A stretch of DNA of 64,000 bases from Rosa chinensis (GCF_002994745.2 NC_037091.1:39120112-39184111); one strand, 5' to 3'; positions 24,872-36,909 are shown, numbered from the stretch's first letter. A program made the numbers and translations. Notes: generated by a model not told the origin, from the sequence alone.

Positions 24872-25290
24872 TCATGATCGATCATCAAATATTGTACAAC
24901 CCTTGGAGCTTAAATTGGCAATATGAGAAGCAAGCTTTACTATTTCTTCATCTTCCCCGTCAAAACCAACAGAATCACTTACATCCAAATGCACAAGCTT
25001 TTTGCAACCCTGCAGAAAGGTCACAATCTCATCCCGATTATTGTTTGCTTGCCTCAAGATCAACTCCTTAAGCTCAGGCAAGAATGTAATAACAATTGTC
25101 ATTGCTTCATGTTTACCGATGAATGCAGTTTCCACATGCAAAAGACGCAAACTGTTGCAGTGACAGCAGATCTGTCTAAGAAAATTCTCCAATTTATTGC
25201 TGCTTCCCAATACCAACAACTCCAAATGTTTCCGCTTTCCAATCAGTTCCAAATTATATGTGATCTGAACTTGAGGTTAGTTTAATTATT
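24872..25290 (-). pseudogene. F-box/LRR-like family fragment B (LRR exon only)
   Basis: Corresponds to exon 2 of the family: IGKRKHLELLVLGSSNKLENF, ITFLPELKELILRQANNNRD, VTFLQGCKKLVHLDVSDSVGFDGEDEEIVKLASHIANLSS, ending at 24872. Its 5' end (about 25,255-25,290) contains stops where the paralogues read LLALPSRLVNR, and no F-box exon follows to the right. It is a broken partial duplicate lying 1.4 kb from the intact copy C. Confidence 0.75.
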
Positions 25291-25814
25291 TGGCAAGCTT
25301 AGATGCAAGGCACTATATATAGTACAGTGACAACACACATGCAGCCTAACCGCAACAATAGTACTATGAAAGAAAATAAAAGGAAACAGAATTCTAAGAA
25401 TTCACGTGGTTTAGACTTTAGATGATCAGGTCAACGGGGCAATAGGATCAAATTTCTTTCGTATGAAACTAGTAGGACCCACTCACTATGTGTGTGAAAA
25501 GAAATTAAAGATAGTGGAAAAATTTCCCGTACAACTACCATATTTTTATATTTTTATTTTTATTTTTTTTCTATTTTGTAATTTACCATATTATCCTTAT
25601 TGATTAATTATATTTTATAGTTTTTTAATATATAAAGGTTAAATTGATAAAAAATTTCAATTTTGGAGAGCAAGCTCTCTTCTCTTAATAATAGTATAGA
25701 TAATGGGTATTAGTATCATAATAAATAAAAAACATAAACATAACCACAAACTGATAAATTCCTGGACTTTCTCAACAGTGACCATATAAAAATCCAAAAT
25801 ACCAAAAGCAAGAA
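25291..25814. other. Intergenic, AT-rich; left edge of duplicated block C
   Basis: No gene. From about 25,725 the sequence (AACTGATAAATTC, then CCAAAATACCAAAAG) matches block D at about 56,325-56,375, marking the left end of the segmental duplication. Confidence 0.45.
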
Positions 25815-26530
25815 GGGTGCGGCTATTGCCACCCTACCATTTTCTTTGTTCAACCTACTTGCTCATTACACCCTACATTTTAATTTTAATTATTAAATTT
25901 ACTTATTTAACTCATTTCTCTTTCCAAGAATATCTTCATATAACATATCCAATTAAAAAAATAAATATTTTTAGCAAAAATCTCTCATTTAATTTATACT
26001 CATAAAAAAAATTAAAATTTATTAAAGTTTCCTAATAAAATCATAATCTGATTTACTCCCATTTTTTTAATTTCTTCTTTCAATTTCAATGTTCTCTATT
26101 TCAATCTATGTAAAAAGATTAGTAGATTTACAACTATGATCAATAAAGAAGAGATTATTTTTTTTTCTTCGTGTTTTAAATTTTTACTTTCGGTGTTCAC
26201 AAAGAATATTGCAAAGATTTTGATGAAGTTAAAGGTAATGGTTTTGTGAATTGAATAACGAATTAACGATGAGGAGGCAACAAAAAGACAAAAAAATAGT
26301 AATAAATTCAAATTTGGGTGGAGAAGATAAAGATTAATGTTATCGAATGAGAAATTAAGCAGTCTTTGTATTTAATTAATTACTTATATATTTATTTTTT
26401 CTTACATATTTGGATTTTAGAAAATTAATGTACTTATTAGTCATTTTGCACTTGGGTAATATAGTCTTTCAATAATTCAAATGCTTGTAGGGTGAACTAA
26501 GAAAATGGTAAGGTGGCAATAGCCACACCC
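25815..26530. mobile_element. Mutator-like MITE, 716 bp
   Basis: Inverted ends GGGTG(T/C)GGCTATTGCCACC continue through CTACCATTTTCTTTGTTCA for about 45 bp. Near-identical 9-bp flanks AAGCAAGAA / AAGCAGCAA (25806-25814, 26531-26539). Block D at about 56,370-56,385 runs straight through the corresponding site, so it shows the uninserted state. The AT-rich interior has no supportable gene. Confidence 0.82.
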
Positions 26531-26709
26531 AAGCAGCAATTGCATAATACAATAGGTAAGCACACTGCTGGCTCAAGAAATGCCAGAGTAGTTAAGCACA
26601 TTCATTGATACACAAATATAGATACCAATTCATGTTTAAAGGTCTTCAGCAATTGTATTAAAACACTCATAATTCAGTTGGACACCTATCTAGGAGTTTA
26701 ATTGCGCGA

Positions 26710-27762
26710 CTAATCGGAACCGTATCCATAAACATCTTCATCATGGGAAATATGTCCATCGTAATCATCATAATCATCTAGTGTGGAACCCTGAGAGCTG
26801 AAATCAGCAATATGAGAAGCAAGCTTTGCTATTTCTTCATCTTCCTCATCAAAACCTATACAATTGCTGACATCCAAACACACAAGCTCGTTGCAGCCCC
26901 GCAGTAGCGTCACAAGATCATCCCGATCAATATATGCATTCTTCAAGATTAATTGCTTAAGCTTAGGCAGCAAGCTAACAATTGCCATTGCTTCATCTTT
27001 ACCAATGTTTGCATCAGCCACACGCAAAAGACACAAGTTCTTGCAGTGAATGGAGATCTGTCCAAGGAAATTTTCCAAATTATAGCTGCTTCCCAATACC
27101 AAGTACTCCAAATTTGTCCACTTTCCAATTATTTCTTGAATTATGCTCGACTTACGGTTTACTAAACGGCTGGGCAATGCAAGAAGCTTTAAGGCAGGAC
27201 ACCTGCAAACAACAGTAGTTTGCCGCGACTCATTTACATAAAAAGAAAATGAAACAAATTTTAATGCATCAAAATTCTTTAAACAGAACTAAGGTTTATT
27301 TATTTGATAGGCTTAAAGGGAACATCAAATTTCTGATGTACCGAAACTCCTGCAGTGTATGTATAATACACAAGGAAAGACTTACTCATCTGCAGCATAT
27401 TTCAAGACATCTTCTGAAGCACATGGGGGTAGCCTGAGATAAATAGCCTTTCCTTTGCTACGACTGATTATGAACTTAACAAATGCAGTTACCGAGAAAC
27501 GGGTCTCATCAAGTCGATACTCATCTATAAATCTTTGAATAAGGGTACACCAATATAGATCTTTAAGGTCATAACTAAAAGTACGATCACTCAGATCATC
27601 AGGAAATTTGAGATATTGCCAGCATGAAGGGACGAGGGTTGCTCTGTACCATGACTTGCATACGAAAGGGACATCCAAAAGCAATGACTCCATTCCCACT
27701 CTTGCAAATACATTTATCAAACAGTCAACCTCTAATTCCTCCCATCTTCGTTCATCTTCCAT
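26710..27762 (-). CDS. F-box/LRR-like protein, copy C
   Basis: Predicted SCF ubiquitin-ligase substrate adaptor. Exon 1 (27762-27386, 125 codons plus 2 nt) begins MEDERRWEELEVDCLINVFA and contains the F-box (VGMESLLLDVPFVCKSWYRA, PSCWQ). Exon 2 (27202-26710) starts in the right phase (GA|G) with CPALKLLALPSRLVNR and carries leucine-rich repeat-like stretches (LEYLVLGSSYNLENFLGQI, VSLLPKLKQLILKNAYIDRD, LRGCNELVCLDVSNCIGFD). It ends in an acidic Asp/Tyr-rich tail before TAG. The two exons give 289 residues with no defect. The ATG follows the 3' splice site TATAG directly, so an upstream exon (28312-28128) is spliced on; whether translation starts there or here is open. Close paralogue of copy D. 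Confidence 0.84.
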
Positions 27763-28127
27763 CTATAACAAATGACATACATAATGTTTATTAATTGATC
27801 GATCTACGTGAAAGTACCATTGAACATTGCTATTGCGCACATAGGAGAAAATCTAAGATAGCACCATAAATTAGAAGTTAAAGAGATAAATGAGCAAACA
27901 ATCACCTGAAATAATCAAAGGGATGAGATAATAAAGTAAAAGCCAGTTAAATGCAAATGGAATTCCCAGACCAGATGAAAACATAAGGAAGAAGGAAACA
28001 ATTCACAATCTTTGCTCACCCTTTTATAAAAAAAAAAAATTTGAAGCTGGAGTGCTGGACTGGCTTATTAATTGATAGCTAGAGACTAGAGTCCTATTAA
28101 TCAAATAACTACTGGAAAAGCTCTTAC

Positions 28128-28312
28128 CTCGTAATAAGTATTTTGTGCTTGGTGATCTTCCCGGAACGGTTTTTGTGCTTCATTGCTTGGAAAATCATCA
28201 AATATATATAAAGTTTTACCAGCATCTTCATTTGTTGGTATCTCAAGCCAGTAGGGTAAAAGACCTGTCACAAGTGAGTCGACAAACCCATCACTAAAGA
28301 AAATGCTTTCAC
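28128..28312 (-). CDS. Exon upstream of F-box copy C, open and in phase
   Basis: A 185-bp stretch bounded by TTCGTAG| and |GTAAGAG that reads GESIFFSDGFVDSLVTGLLP, then WLEIPTNEDAGKTLYIFDDF, ending NTYYE. It starts in phase 1 and ends in phase 0, so it joins the F-box exon in frame. The same exon is nearly identical in block D (58222-58038). A possible preceding exon ends at about 31,017 (KPEEACKIIGSSAG, phase 1), which would fit. I do not recognise the protein. It may be the N-terminal part of a longer F-box protein or belong to an older gene. Confidence 0.5.
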
Positions 28313-28846
28313 CTACGAACATAAAAGCGAAAACAGACTAAAGGCAAAATAATAACCTCATATCCAATGGATAGCATGAGAAAAAAGTTAAAGCTTAGGA
28401 AATGACTTATACAGTTATACCCAGTGTAAAATAGAAGAGTAAAAGTGAAGGCAATAATGGAGAGATACATTTTCTTTTTTCCTTTTTCTTTTGATAAAGT
28501 AGATACCTATCTTAAGAAGCAAGCACAAGGATTTTTTTTGTGCAGTGCATATCAGAGGTTTGATCTGCTGGAAATGAGAGTTATATAAGACAAAGCAACA
28601 TATAACTGATGATTTCAAAAGTATTTTACCCGTATTTCTACAAAAACTGCTCAAAAATCAAATATTAAAGAAATAGGCAAGTTGTTTGTTCTGGGACTCT
28701 CGTACTATTTCATTTAATTTTGATTAGGGAAAATCGTCCGTACAGTACCTGACCTTTTCCCATTCTAAACTTCAGTACCTCACATTCAGAAAATATCAAA
28801 ACGATACCTGAGGTTTTGACCCCGACCGAAGATTGGTACCTGGTGC

Positions 28847-29329
28847 CAAGGGCGTAGCTAGCCTAGGGCGAGAAGGGTCAATTGACCCTTCTCAATTTTT
28901 AGAAAATCCTTAATTAGTGTTAATAATCTATGAATCTTAATGGAATGAAATAAAATTGACCCTTCTCAATTTTTGAAAAATCTTTAACTAGTCTCAATTT
29001 TTAAAATTCAATACAAATTTATCTTAATTAGTTTTAATTATCCTTGAACTTTAATGGAATGAAATAATATTTTACAGTTTTACACTATTAATACACTACT
29101 TATATCTAATTAATATGAATCTTTTCAAGGTTTTCTTACCCTATTGATCGATATATGCCCATATGCGCATATTTACGATTCTTTATTAATATGCTAAATT
29201 GAAGTAACACATAAGTTTTTCTATATTTATGATTCATCTTAAATCCCAAAATTTATTCAACATGATTTAAGGATCTTTCAATTTCAGCATTAGTACAAGA
29301 AATATTACACCTAAATTTTCTTAATTATA

Positions 29330-29374
<45 letters not shown>

Positions 29375-29476
29375 GGCAAAAGATTGTGTTATTTTTAGAG
29401 GACGACTAGAAATGAATATAATTTGTCAGTTAATAAAGTTTGACCCTCCTAAGAGAGACCTTTGGCTACGCCACTG
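28847..29476. mobile_element. hAT MITE, 630 bp, nested in the Mutator-like element
   Basis: Ends CAAGGGCGTAG and, on the complement, CAGTGGCGTAG fit the hAT terminal consensus. A perfect 8-bp target duplication CCTGGTGC flanks it (28839-28846 and 29477-29484). Removing it restores the left arm of the surrounding inverted repeat, which confirms the borders. The AT-rich interior carries a long (TA)n run and no gene. Confidence 0.88.
29332..29371. repeat. (TA)n microsatellite
   Basis: About nineteen uninterrupted TA units inside the nested hAT element. Confidence 0.92.
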
Positions 29477-30822
29477 CCTGGTGCCGTTAGCTCCGTTACA
29501 AAAACTGACCGCTGGCATATTTTGATCATTAAATGACCAATTTACCCTTTAGTTTTTGTTTTCTTTATTTTTTTCATATAATAAAAAAAATTCCATTATT
29601 TTTCAAAAATTATTTAAAATTTTGGTTTGTCAAATTTTATCTCTCGAGCCCGTAGGATTAAACTAGATGTCGTTTCGAGATTGTAGAACTTTCGGACGAT
29701 TTTTTCGTACACCCGAGCTATTTTTAATAATTTTTGGAAGTTGGTAATATCCAAAAATATAATTAAAAATAGAAATTAGAGGCGGTTTAATCTGGAGCGT
29801 CCATTTTAATCACCGTTTGATCTCAGCCGTTGGATTTGAGTATATATAAGTTGAACTAGCTTGAGGAGCACCAGATTATAGCCCAGACCGACCTCGGTCT
29901 CGACAATTTTGTAACGATGGGCTCAGACAGATGGTATCTCCACTTTCCGGCCAGCACCTGACGTCAGACAGGCGTCGTTCGACTCCTCTCGGCATCGCCA
30001 ACTGGAGCTCGGTCGTCCCTGCTCCGAATGACTGGTGACGGAGGCAGGAAGAAGCCCGAAAACTTCTCAGGTTCGCCGTCGGGTTTTCCGATTCCGGCTT
30101 GGTCATAGCGTCTCACTGGTGTCAGAAGCTTCCTTTCGACCTCGCCGACTTATCCATAGTGTTGGTTTGTCCAGATGATAAGACATGAGAGAGAATCGAA
30201 GGGGAGAATAATTTTGGGATTTCCGGCAAGTTTCCAAGCTTCTCGCCGACCAATCTGTTTTAGTTTGCTTGCAATTATTGTCTTTTGAAGATTATGTTTT
30301 CTGGGTTTTGATTGTTTCAGTGTATAATGGCTAGATTTGGGTACTATGATTTGTTGGGCCACTGTGTTCTTGAATCAGAATATGCTTTGGATTTTGATTT
30401 TTGTGTGAAATAAACAGATAGGAGAGATAGTTGATACAGATTCATTGATTGAGGGAAGAGAAATAGAGGAAACTGATAGCGGACTGATTAGTCCAAGGAC
30501 TCCAAACTTGAATAGACCAGAGGGGACGAGAGAGAGAGAGAGAGAGTTCTGGGTTTGAATGGGGACGAGAGAGAGGAACAGTAGGGAGAGAGAGAAAAAT
30601 ACAAAAAAAAATGTTTAGATAAAAAATAATGGATTAAGACATGAAAAGACGAAAATATCATTCAGCTGTCAAGTTTTGTAACTGAGCTAACGGCACCAGA
30701 TACCAATCTTCGGTCGGGGTCAAAACCTCAGGTACCGTTTTGATATTTTCTGAATGTGAGGTACTGAAGTTTAAAATGGGGAAAATGTCAGGTACTGTAA
30801 GGACGATTTTCCCTTTTGATTA

Positions 30823-31470
30823 TGCAACATAGTTTGCTCATAATATATATTTAAGTTTATATGCTGACTAATAAAATTTAAGAGGAGCAAATCTTAGATT
30901 TTTGAATGTTTGCAAACAACATGCATAAGTCAAATCCGCAATACCGAAAGAAAGGAATTTCATAATACAAATAGTTAAATGACTTAAATCTACAAGGTAA
31001 TTTATTGATACCTGCAGATGACCCAATTATTTTACAGGCCTCTTCAGGTTTGATAAATTATAGTGGGCTTCAGTATCATTTCGCAGTCTTAAATGGAAAA
31101 TCAAATCTAAACGAACTGAAATAGCATTAATTTGAGAAATTGTAAGGGACTTTCTAACAGGCCTATCTTTCAAATTGATGATGCGCAAGCAGTTCAGATT
31201 GGGAGATGAGGATGTGGGAGTTGAAAATGGAAAGTATATATGAGATTGTCCGACCCTCAATAGCAAATAGATAGAAAGAAATGGAATCAGGGATTGGTAT
31301 TTTGCGGTAACACTAGAGCAATGGGGGCGATGAGATGAGTGGATGGTACTTTGGCAATAATGGAAGATTTCTTTTTCCGTGCCGCTAACAGCACCCTATA
31401 ATAAAAGAAAAAAACAGAAAAAAAAAAGAGAAAAAAGGTGAACAAACATGATTGACGAAACAAAAGAAAA
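30823..31470 (-). other. Right part of block C; possible upstream exon ending at 31,017
   Basis: The sequence to about 30,965 matches block D at 58,627-58,655, 58,857-58,898 and 59,856-59,935. A donor-like TCATCTGCAG|GTATC at 31,017 ends an open stretch (KPEEACKIIGSSAG) in the phase needed by the exon at 28,312. The stretch is preceded by a stop within about 50 bp, so the exon would be short. I do not recognise the product. Confidence 0.3.
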
Positions 31471-32456
31471 GATATTTACCCTCTAACTTTTCTCATGACT
31501 GTCGATTTACCCCCTGATATTTCAATTTTGATTATCTACACCCTCACCTTTCTAATTGTTGCCAATTTACACTCCATCAATATTTTTTGGACCTTCCATC
31601 CAATTTTTCGTTAACTTGGTTAGCACGTGAGGGGATTTTTCGTCTTTTCAACTATCACAAAAAAATAAAATAAACAAACCCATACATCTTTAAAGAAATG
31701 GATGATCATATCACTGAAGGAGAAACTATCTTTGATCATTTAGGTTTCTGGTTTTCTTTTTCTTTGAAGGCCAGACTGGATTAATATTTCAAACATTCTC
31801 ATATGAGAATTTGATCTTCCATGTTTCCAGTTAGAGGGGTTTGTATTGTATATAAGATCGAGGAGCCATCGAACAAACTAAAGTATGTATATGTATGGAA
31901 TATGAAAATTAAAATTACAGCAAGCATGTGAAGGTCATCTTGATTTATCCAAGTTGGGATTGTGTTATATTGATCTCGATAAAAGGAACATAGAGGAAGA
32001 GGTCATGTTGAGAAGAAGATAATTGAGAGATAGACAGAGAAGAAGAGGAGAGGATGAGGGAAAAAAAAACAGTTGTGGGAGACGAATAACAGTATTTTTT
32101 TTTTTTTTTTAACAAAGTAATTTTGTATTTTTTTTTCTTGATTTATTAATATATGAGGGTAATATTGGAACATTAGAGGCAAAAAATTTATAGTTGGCCG
32201 GGGTGTACTAAGATTTTTATTCGGTACAAATAGCAACACTCTTTTTTTTTTGGATGACAATTGCAGAGACGAAAAGATCCCTCATGTGCTAACTAAGTTA
32301 ACGGAGAAATTAGATGGAAAGTCTAAAATTTGACTATAGGGTGTTAATTGGCAACATTTAGAAAAGTGAGGGCCGGTGTAAATAATCAAAATTGAAATGT
32401 CATGGGGTAAATCGACAGTCATGAGAAAAACTAGGGGGTAATTTGGCTATTTTGTC
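31471..32456. mobile_element. Mutator-like element, 986 bp
   Basis: Inverted ends of about 190 bp, sharing CTCATGACTGTCGATTTACC, TTTCAATTTTGATTAT and GTTAGCAC(G/A)TGAGG. A perfect 9-bp target duplication AAAAGAAAA is at 31462-31470 and 32457-32465. The outermost bases of the two ends differ slightly (GATATTTACC versus GACAAAATAGCC). The interior has no coding capacity. Confidence 0.82.
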
Positions 32457-32465
32457 AAAAGAAAA

Positions 32466-33330
32466 TGAAATTCAAGTCCTAAAAGCAGAAGATATAACAA
32501 ATCGTGGGAATTCATTAAATTGCATTAGATCATTGACCACCAATTCCAAAACATCATAATATTAGACATTACTTCATTAAAAGAACTCCAATATGGTTTT
32601 GTTCCTTTCTAGCTAGGTAATTGATCATAGCTTGTTGTTGCTTCTTATAGATGGAGCCGAGACTCGCAATTGAAGCAGATTGAATTTCCAACTATTTTTA
32701 ACATACACCATTAATTATTTTCCTCCATCTAGAGTTATAATTCATCAATAAAAAAAAAAGGTGGTCAGTTGAGTAAATCATTTTGTCTGAAAATAAGATA
32801 TTCATGCAAACGGGTAAAAGAAGTCAGAATTCTGAATGACTACAAAACAGGAAAGACCCCATGAATCCCACTTCCTATGAACTAAAATCTTCTATTGGGA
32901 ACGAAAGGAATATTAACATCAATTGACAAAGAACCATATGATGAAAAGATAAAACATTACATTTGCAAATATCAATGTCAATCATGTAAAAGGTAAAGTC
33001 TAAATTTCTAAACCAAAGATCACAGTGATCTGTTACTCACTTCATATAACCTATACAACTAGATTACAACAGAACGTACGTTGTTGTCAACTCTTCTACT
33101 AAGTAAGCAATAAAATTCTGAGAAGATGACACTTCAAAAAAACAGAAAAGGGGAAGAACAGAAAATCAAAACCATTAAACCCTAAATTGAACTTACCAGA
33201 ACCTATAGAATGGCAGAACCAAAACCTGAAGAAGAGTCCAGTTGAGTGAGAAGGACGTTTAAAACTTAACGATATGGGAGGCGATCTTACGGCACCTTAT
33301 AGCTCAGAGTTGTGTAATAACCCCAGTATA
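32466..33330. other. Intergenic; possible 5' leader on the minus strand
   Basis: No coding region is supported. A donor-like TTCTG|GTAAGTTC on the minus strand at about 33,195 could belong to a 5' leader of the transcript leading into block C. This is only a suggestion. Confidence 0.3.
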
Positions 33331-33338
33331 CAAAATTC

Positions 33339-35761
33339 TAGGGCTGGGCACGGGCCGGGCCCACCTATTATTTCACTGGGCCCGGAACCGGCCCGTTTTT
33401 TACGGTTCGGGCCTAAAGCCCGTTTTGACACTTACAGGGACCGGCCCGGGACCGGCCCGTTTACTTTCGGGCCGGGTTTCCGGGCTTTCGGGCCCAAATA
33501 CCAGCTTTTTTGAGTTTTTTCTTTACTCTCTGAGTCTCTTCCCACATATATAATCCACATTCCATTAATTTCATGATTTCAACAAATTGAAGTTCAACAC
33601 ACTATCCATATCCAAAATTCAACCTGCACATTCAAATATCCAAATATGTAGAGTTCATTATCCAAATTAAAATACAAGGCAAGAATATTGATTGAAATCA
33701 AATACAAAGTCCCAATTCAACACACAGTCCCAATTCAAATACAAAGCACTCACAGTCCCAATTCAAATACAATGTCCCAATTCAAGTACAAAGTCCCAAT
33801 TCAAATACAAAGTTACAATTGAAATAGAAAGTCCAAATTGGAAGAAGCAATTCAGCAGTTTTTCTTTTCTCCAGTCTTCTAGGCATTCAGCAGCTATTCA
33901 GCAAAGCCTTCCATCAATTGGCAATCAAGATCCCTACACCAGCCAATATACAAAAAGTCAAAAACTATCAACCAGTGACTCAATAGAGTGAAGACAGATC
34001 AAAACTGGAGCATCCCAGAACTAGAGCAGAAGTTTAAAATAAAGTGAAGACAAATTAATCTTGACATCAGTTTATGATAATATCGCAGAGAACATAATAA
34101 TCAGTTTGTAAGAATATTGATAATATCACCTAACTGCTCAGCCAGCTTCGATTTTTTTGCCTTACTAGCAGCCTTTTTTGCTGATTGTTCACTCGATTTC
34201 TCCTTCGCATAATCTGCCATTTCACTGGATTTCTCCTTCGCATACATGCTTAGAATATTAGTTATTAGATTAGTCACAATATGAACAGCTTCGAGCAAAG
34301 GATAAATTCCAAAATAAAGATCAAACTCATCAAAGTGCAGTTTTTGTTATCACTGTAAAAGAATGAATCTTTTGCACAGAACAAGCCACAATAACACTCA
34401 ACCCAATGCACAAACAACAGCTCAAACTGGCCAGTATGCATTTTAGGTTCAACTTGAAACTTTCCACTTTCGTCTTTTCAGAAAAATCATCAGTTCCATA
34501 TTAGCTAGTACAGTTCTCTGTCCTTATGGCATTTGATACTATTCAAATCCTGGCCAATGTAGTTATATCATCTTCAATTTTCCCAACTCATTAACATAGC
34601 TACATTCTATGCTTGCATCTAAACAAAAAATCGGAAACAGAGACAAGTAGCCAAGTAGAGAGTTCCAATGACATAATATAGTAAATGCAAGAAACACATT
34701 GAAGTAGTGACCACATACAGTAAGTGATATAATCTCCAACTTGGAAGCAGACCCTAGAATCCCAGCCAGCAGCAGAAGCGACATCAGACCTAAATAAATC
34801 AGGGAAAAAAAAAAAAGGGTTCAGCAGCTACTCAGACATTTCATCAAACACTTGGTGTGCATAGAACTTAGGCTTACAGAGTTACAGATTTACGAGCCAT
34901 AGTTATTATACATTGACAAACAAGTTTGTATATTTGAGAAAAAGGACGAGAAGAAGGAAGATGAATTTTTACCTTCGGAGGAGAAGGAATCAGACTATCA
35001 GTTCGAAGGAGAACACCTCCGGAGCCACCAGTTCGAAGAAGAACACCTTCACAAACTCACAGCTTGATGTGAAAAGAGAGAGAGAGACAGAGAGAGAGAG
35101 AGTGAGTCTCGGCGTCTCGCAGTGCAGGTGAAGAGGAGAGAGAGAAAGAGTGAGTCTCGTCGTTGGTGGATATGGCAGAGGCGGAGGCGCTGGGTTCACA
35201 TCGGGTTTGCGGGCTCTCGGCGCTGGGTTCAGATCAGGCGGCCTCTCTACTCTCTAGGTTCAGATTGGGTTCGCGGGCTCTCGGCGTCTCGCAGTGTAGG
35301 TGAAGTGGAGAGAGAGAGAGAGTGTGAGTCTCGCTGTCTCGGCGTTGGTGGATCGGGTTTGACCGTTTGGGAAGGACTGTGACTGAAGGTGAAGGAGGCG
35401 GCCTCTAACCTAGAGATTCAGATCGGGTTTGAAGAAAAGGCTGAGATTGATTAGGTTAGTCGTATTGGACATTAGGTATATGAGTGAGGAAGAATTTGGT
35501 GTATCTGATCCTATAGTAGAAATTCTGAGCCTTATATGAGGTCCAATAATATATGGACATATGTATCCTTTTAACTTAGACGGGCCTAAACGGGCTTTCT
35601 TAACTTTGAATGGCAGGGCCCAGCCCGAACCGTATCTTTGAAAGTGCAAGCCCGACCCGAACCGTTTTGGTGACACAAAAAATAGGGCCCGGCCCGAACG
35701 GGTCGGGCTTTGACAGGCCGGTCCGGGTTTGCGGGTTTTCGGGCTTAAATGCCCAGCCCTA
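33339..35761. mobile_element. hAT-type element, 2.42 kb, non-autonomous
   Basis: Perfect 12-bp inverted ends TAGGGCTGGGCA...TGCCCAGCCCTA start with TAGGG, matching the hAT pattern YARNG. They are flanked by a perfect 8-bp duplication CAAAATTC (33331-33338, 35762-35769). Both subterminal regions are packed with GGGCCGGGCCC/CGGCCCG-type motifs on either strand (33.35-33.50 and 35.58-35.75 kb), the likely transposase-binding repeats. No transposase is recognised inside. Open frames there are short; the one at 34101-34298 (minus) is Lys/Ala/Ser-rich and unidentified. Confidence 0.82.
33690..33840. repeat. Short direct repeats inside the hAT element
   Basis: Seven or eight imperfect units of about 19 bp around CCCAATTCAAATACAAAGT. 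They produce an open frame rich in Gln/Ser/Lys that is not accepted as a gene. Confidence 0.75.
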
Positions 35762-35769
35762 CAAAATTC

Positions 35770-36685
35770 TACATACCCTCTTAAAAGTCTTAATTAGTCC
35801 GGTCTGTCTGACGCTGCGACCTATTTTCTTGGCTGCCATCATCTCAGTCCCACGCATTCTTGACTGAGATAAGCTGAGTTCGACGCCTTTGTGGAGAAGA
35901 AAAAATATAACATTGCCAACTGAATTAATTATTTGGTCTAGTTCGCTAGTGGAATATATATTTTTTTTTTCTAAGTAAGAGGTTGTGGGTTCCATTCACG
36001 TTGTTGTAATTATAGGTTGTTGATAATGTTGATGTGATAAATATATATATATATATATATATTAATAAATTTGAGTTGTTTTATTTATTTTTTTATTTTT
36101 AGAAATTTAACATATATTATTTATATAATTATCTATTTTTCTTATATCAAAGTATTTTTATAAATTGATGTGTGGACTTGATCTAAGTATTGGCAACTTC
36201 ATTCTCTCTTCTAAAGTGCTAGCGTCCTATGCCCTCTGTTTACGACGCGTGGCAAAGTAATGCCACCGATTTCAGCCTCTACGCCTCTGCCCGAATTGAC
36301 TCAGCGCACTGTGCTCGTTGTTGTTCGATGGTCATCTGAGTCATATATCCCTACGCGCAGAACCAGAACCCACCAATCTCCAGCCTCTGCGGCATCATCT
36401 CCAGCTTCTGCGGCGCTCTCGACCTCCAAGGCACCATCGTCTCGTAAATCTGACGGTGGAAATACGCGGCAACAGTAGGCCATGGTGGATCAAGGCGAGG
36501 TCCTAGACATGCCGGCCACATTGGCGAGAGAGAGAGAGAGGGCATGAATGTAGTTTATTAATTAAGTTGTGGGTAAAATTGTCATTTACTTTTGATTGGG
36601 TTAGTAGGAAGATATTTTTTTTTTGGCTGGGACAAGTGTGGGTCAAGGCTTCAAAATAATATATCAGAAAATACTTAATAAAAGC
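35770..36685. other. Intergenic, no supported gene
   Basis: Includes an (AT)n run at 36,041-36,062, a GC-richer patch at 36.23-36.48 kb with open frames on both strands but no recognisable protein, and a (GA)n run at about 36,527-36,540. Confidence 0.4.
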
Positions 36686-36690
36686 ACATG

Positions 36691-36909
36691 TGTTGTAGAG
36701 AAACTGAAATTTGAGAGAGAATTGATGTGTGTTCTCATTGATAATAGAGGCATCTTTATATAGAGGATTACAATATATATAATCTCAATCATACAAGGAA
36801 AGTAATCGTACATTGAATAGGAATCTAGATCCTTCTAATTTAACCCTATTACCACTAGGTCAAGTAATCTAGAGTTTGGGCCAAACACAAATAGAGATAT
36901 CCTTAAACA
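36691..36909 (-). mobile_element. Copia solo LTR, 219 bp
   Basis: TGTTGTAGAG...CTTAAACA flanked by a perfect 5-bp target duplication ACATG (36686-36690, 36910-36914). It resembles the 217-bp LTR at 55559-55775 (shared GAGAGAATTG.TGTGT, TTGATAATAG and ATA.AGGGATTACA-like blocks). With no internal region and an intact target duplication, it is the product of LTR-LTR recombination. Confidence 0.75.

Larger units (their letters stand above)
28727..30813. mobile_element. Mutator-like element, 2.09 kb, inserted in block C
   Basis: Terminal inverted repeats of about 160 bp start GGGAAAATCGTCC(G/T)TACAG and share ACTTCAGTACCTCACATTCA. A perfect 9-bp target duplication TTTTGATTA lies at 28718-28726 and 30814-30822. 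Block D reads straight through the same point at about 58,618-58,626. The left inverted repeat is itself split by an hAT element at 28847-29476. The interior (29.5-30.6 kb) has no recognisable transposase, so the element is non-autonomous. Confidence 0.88.
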
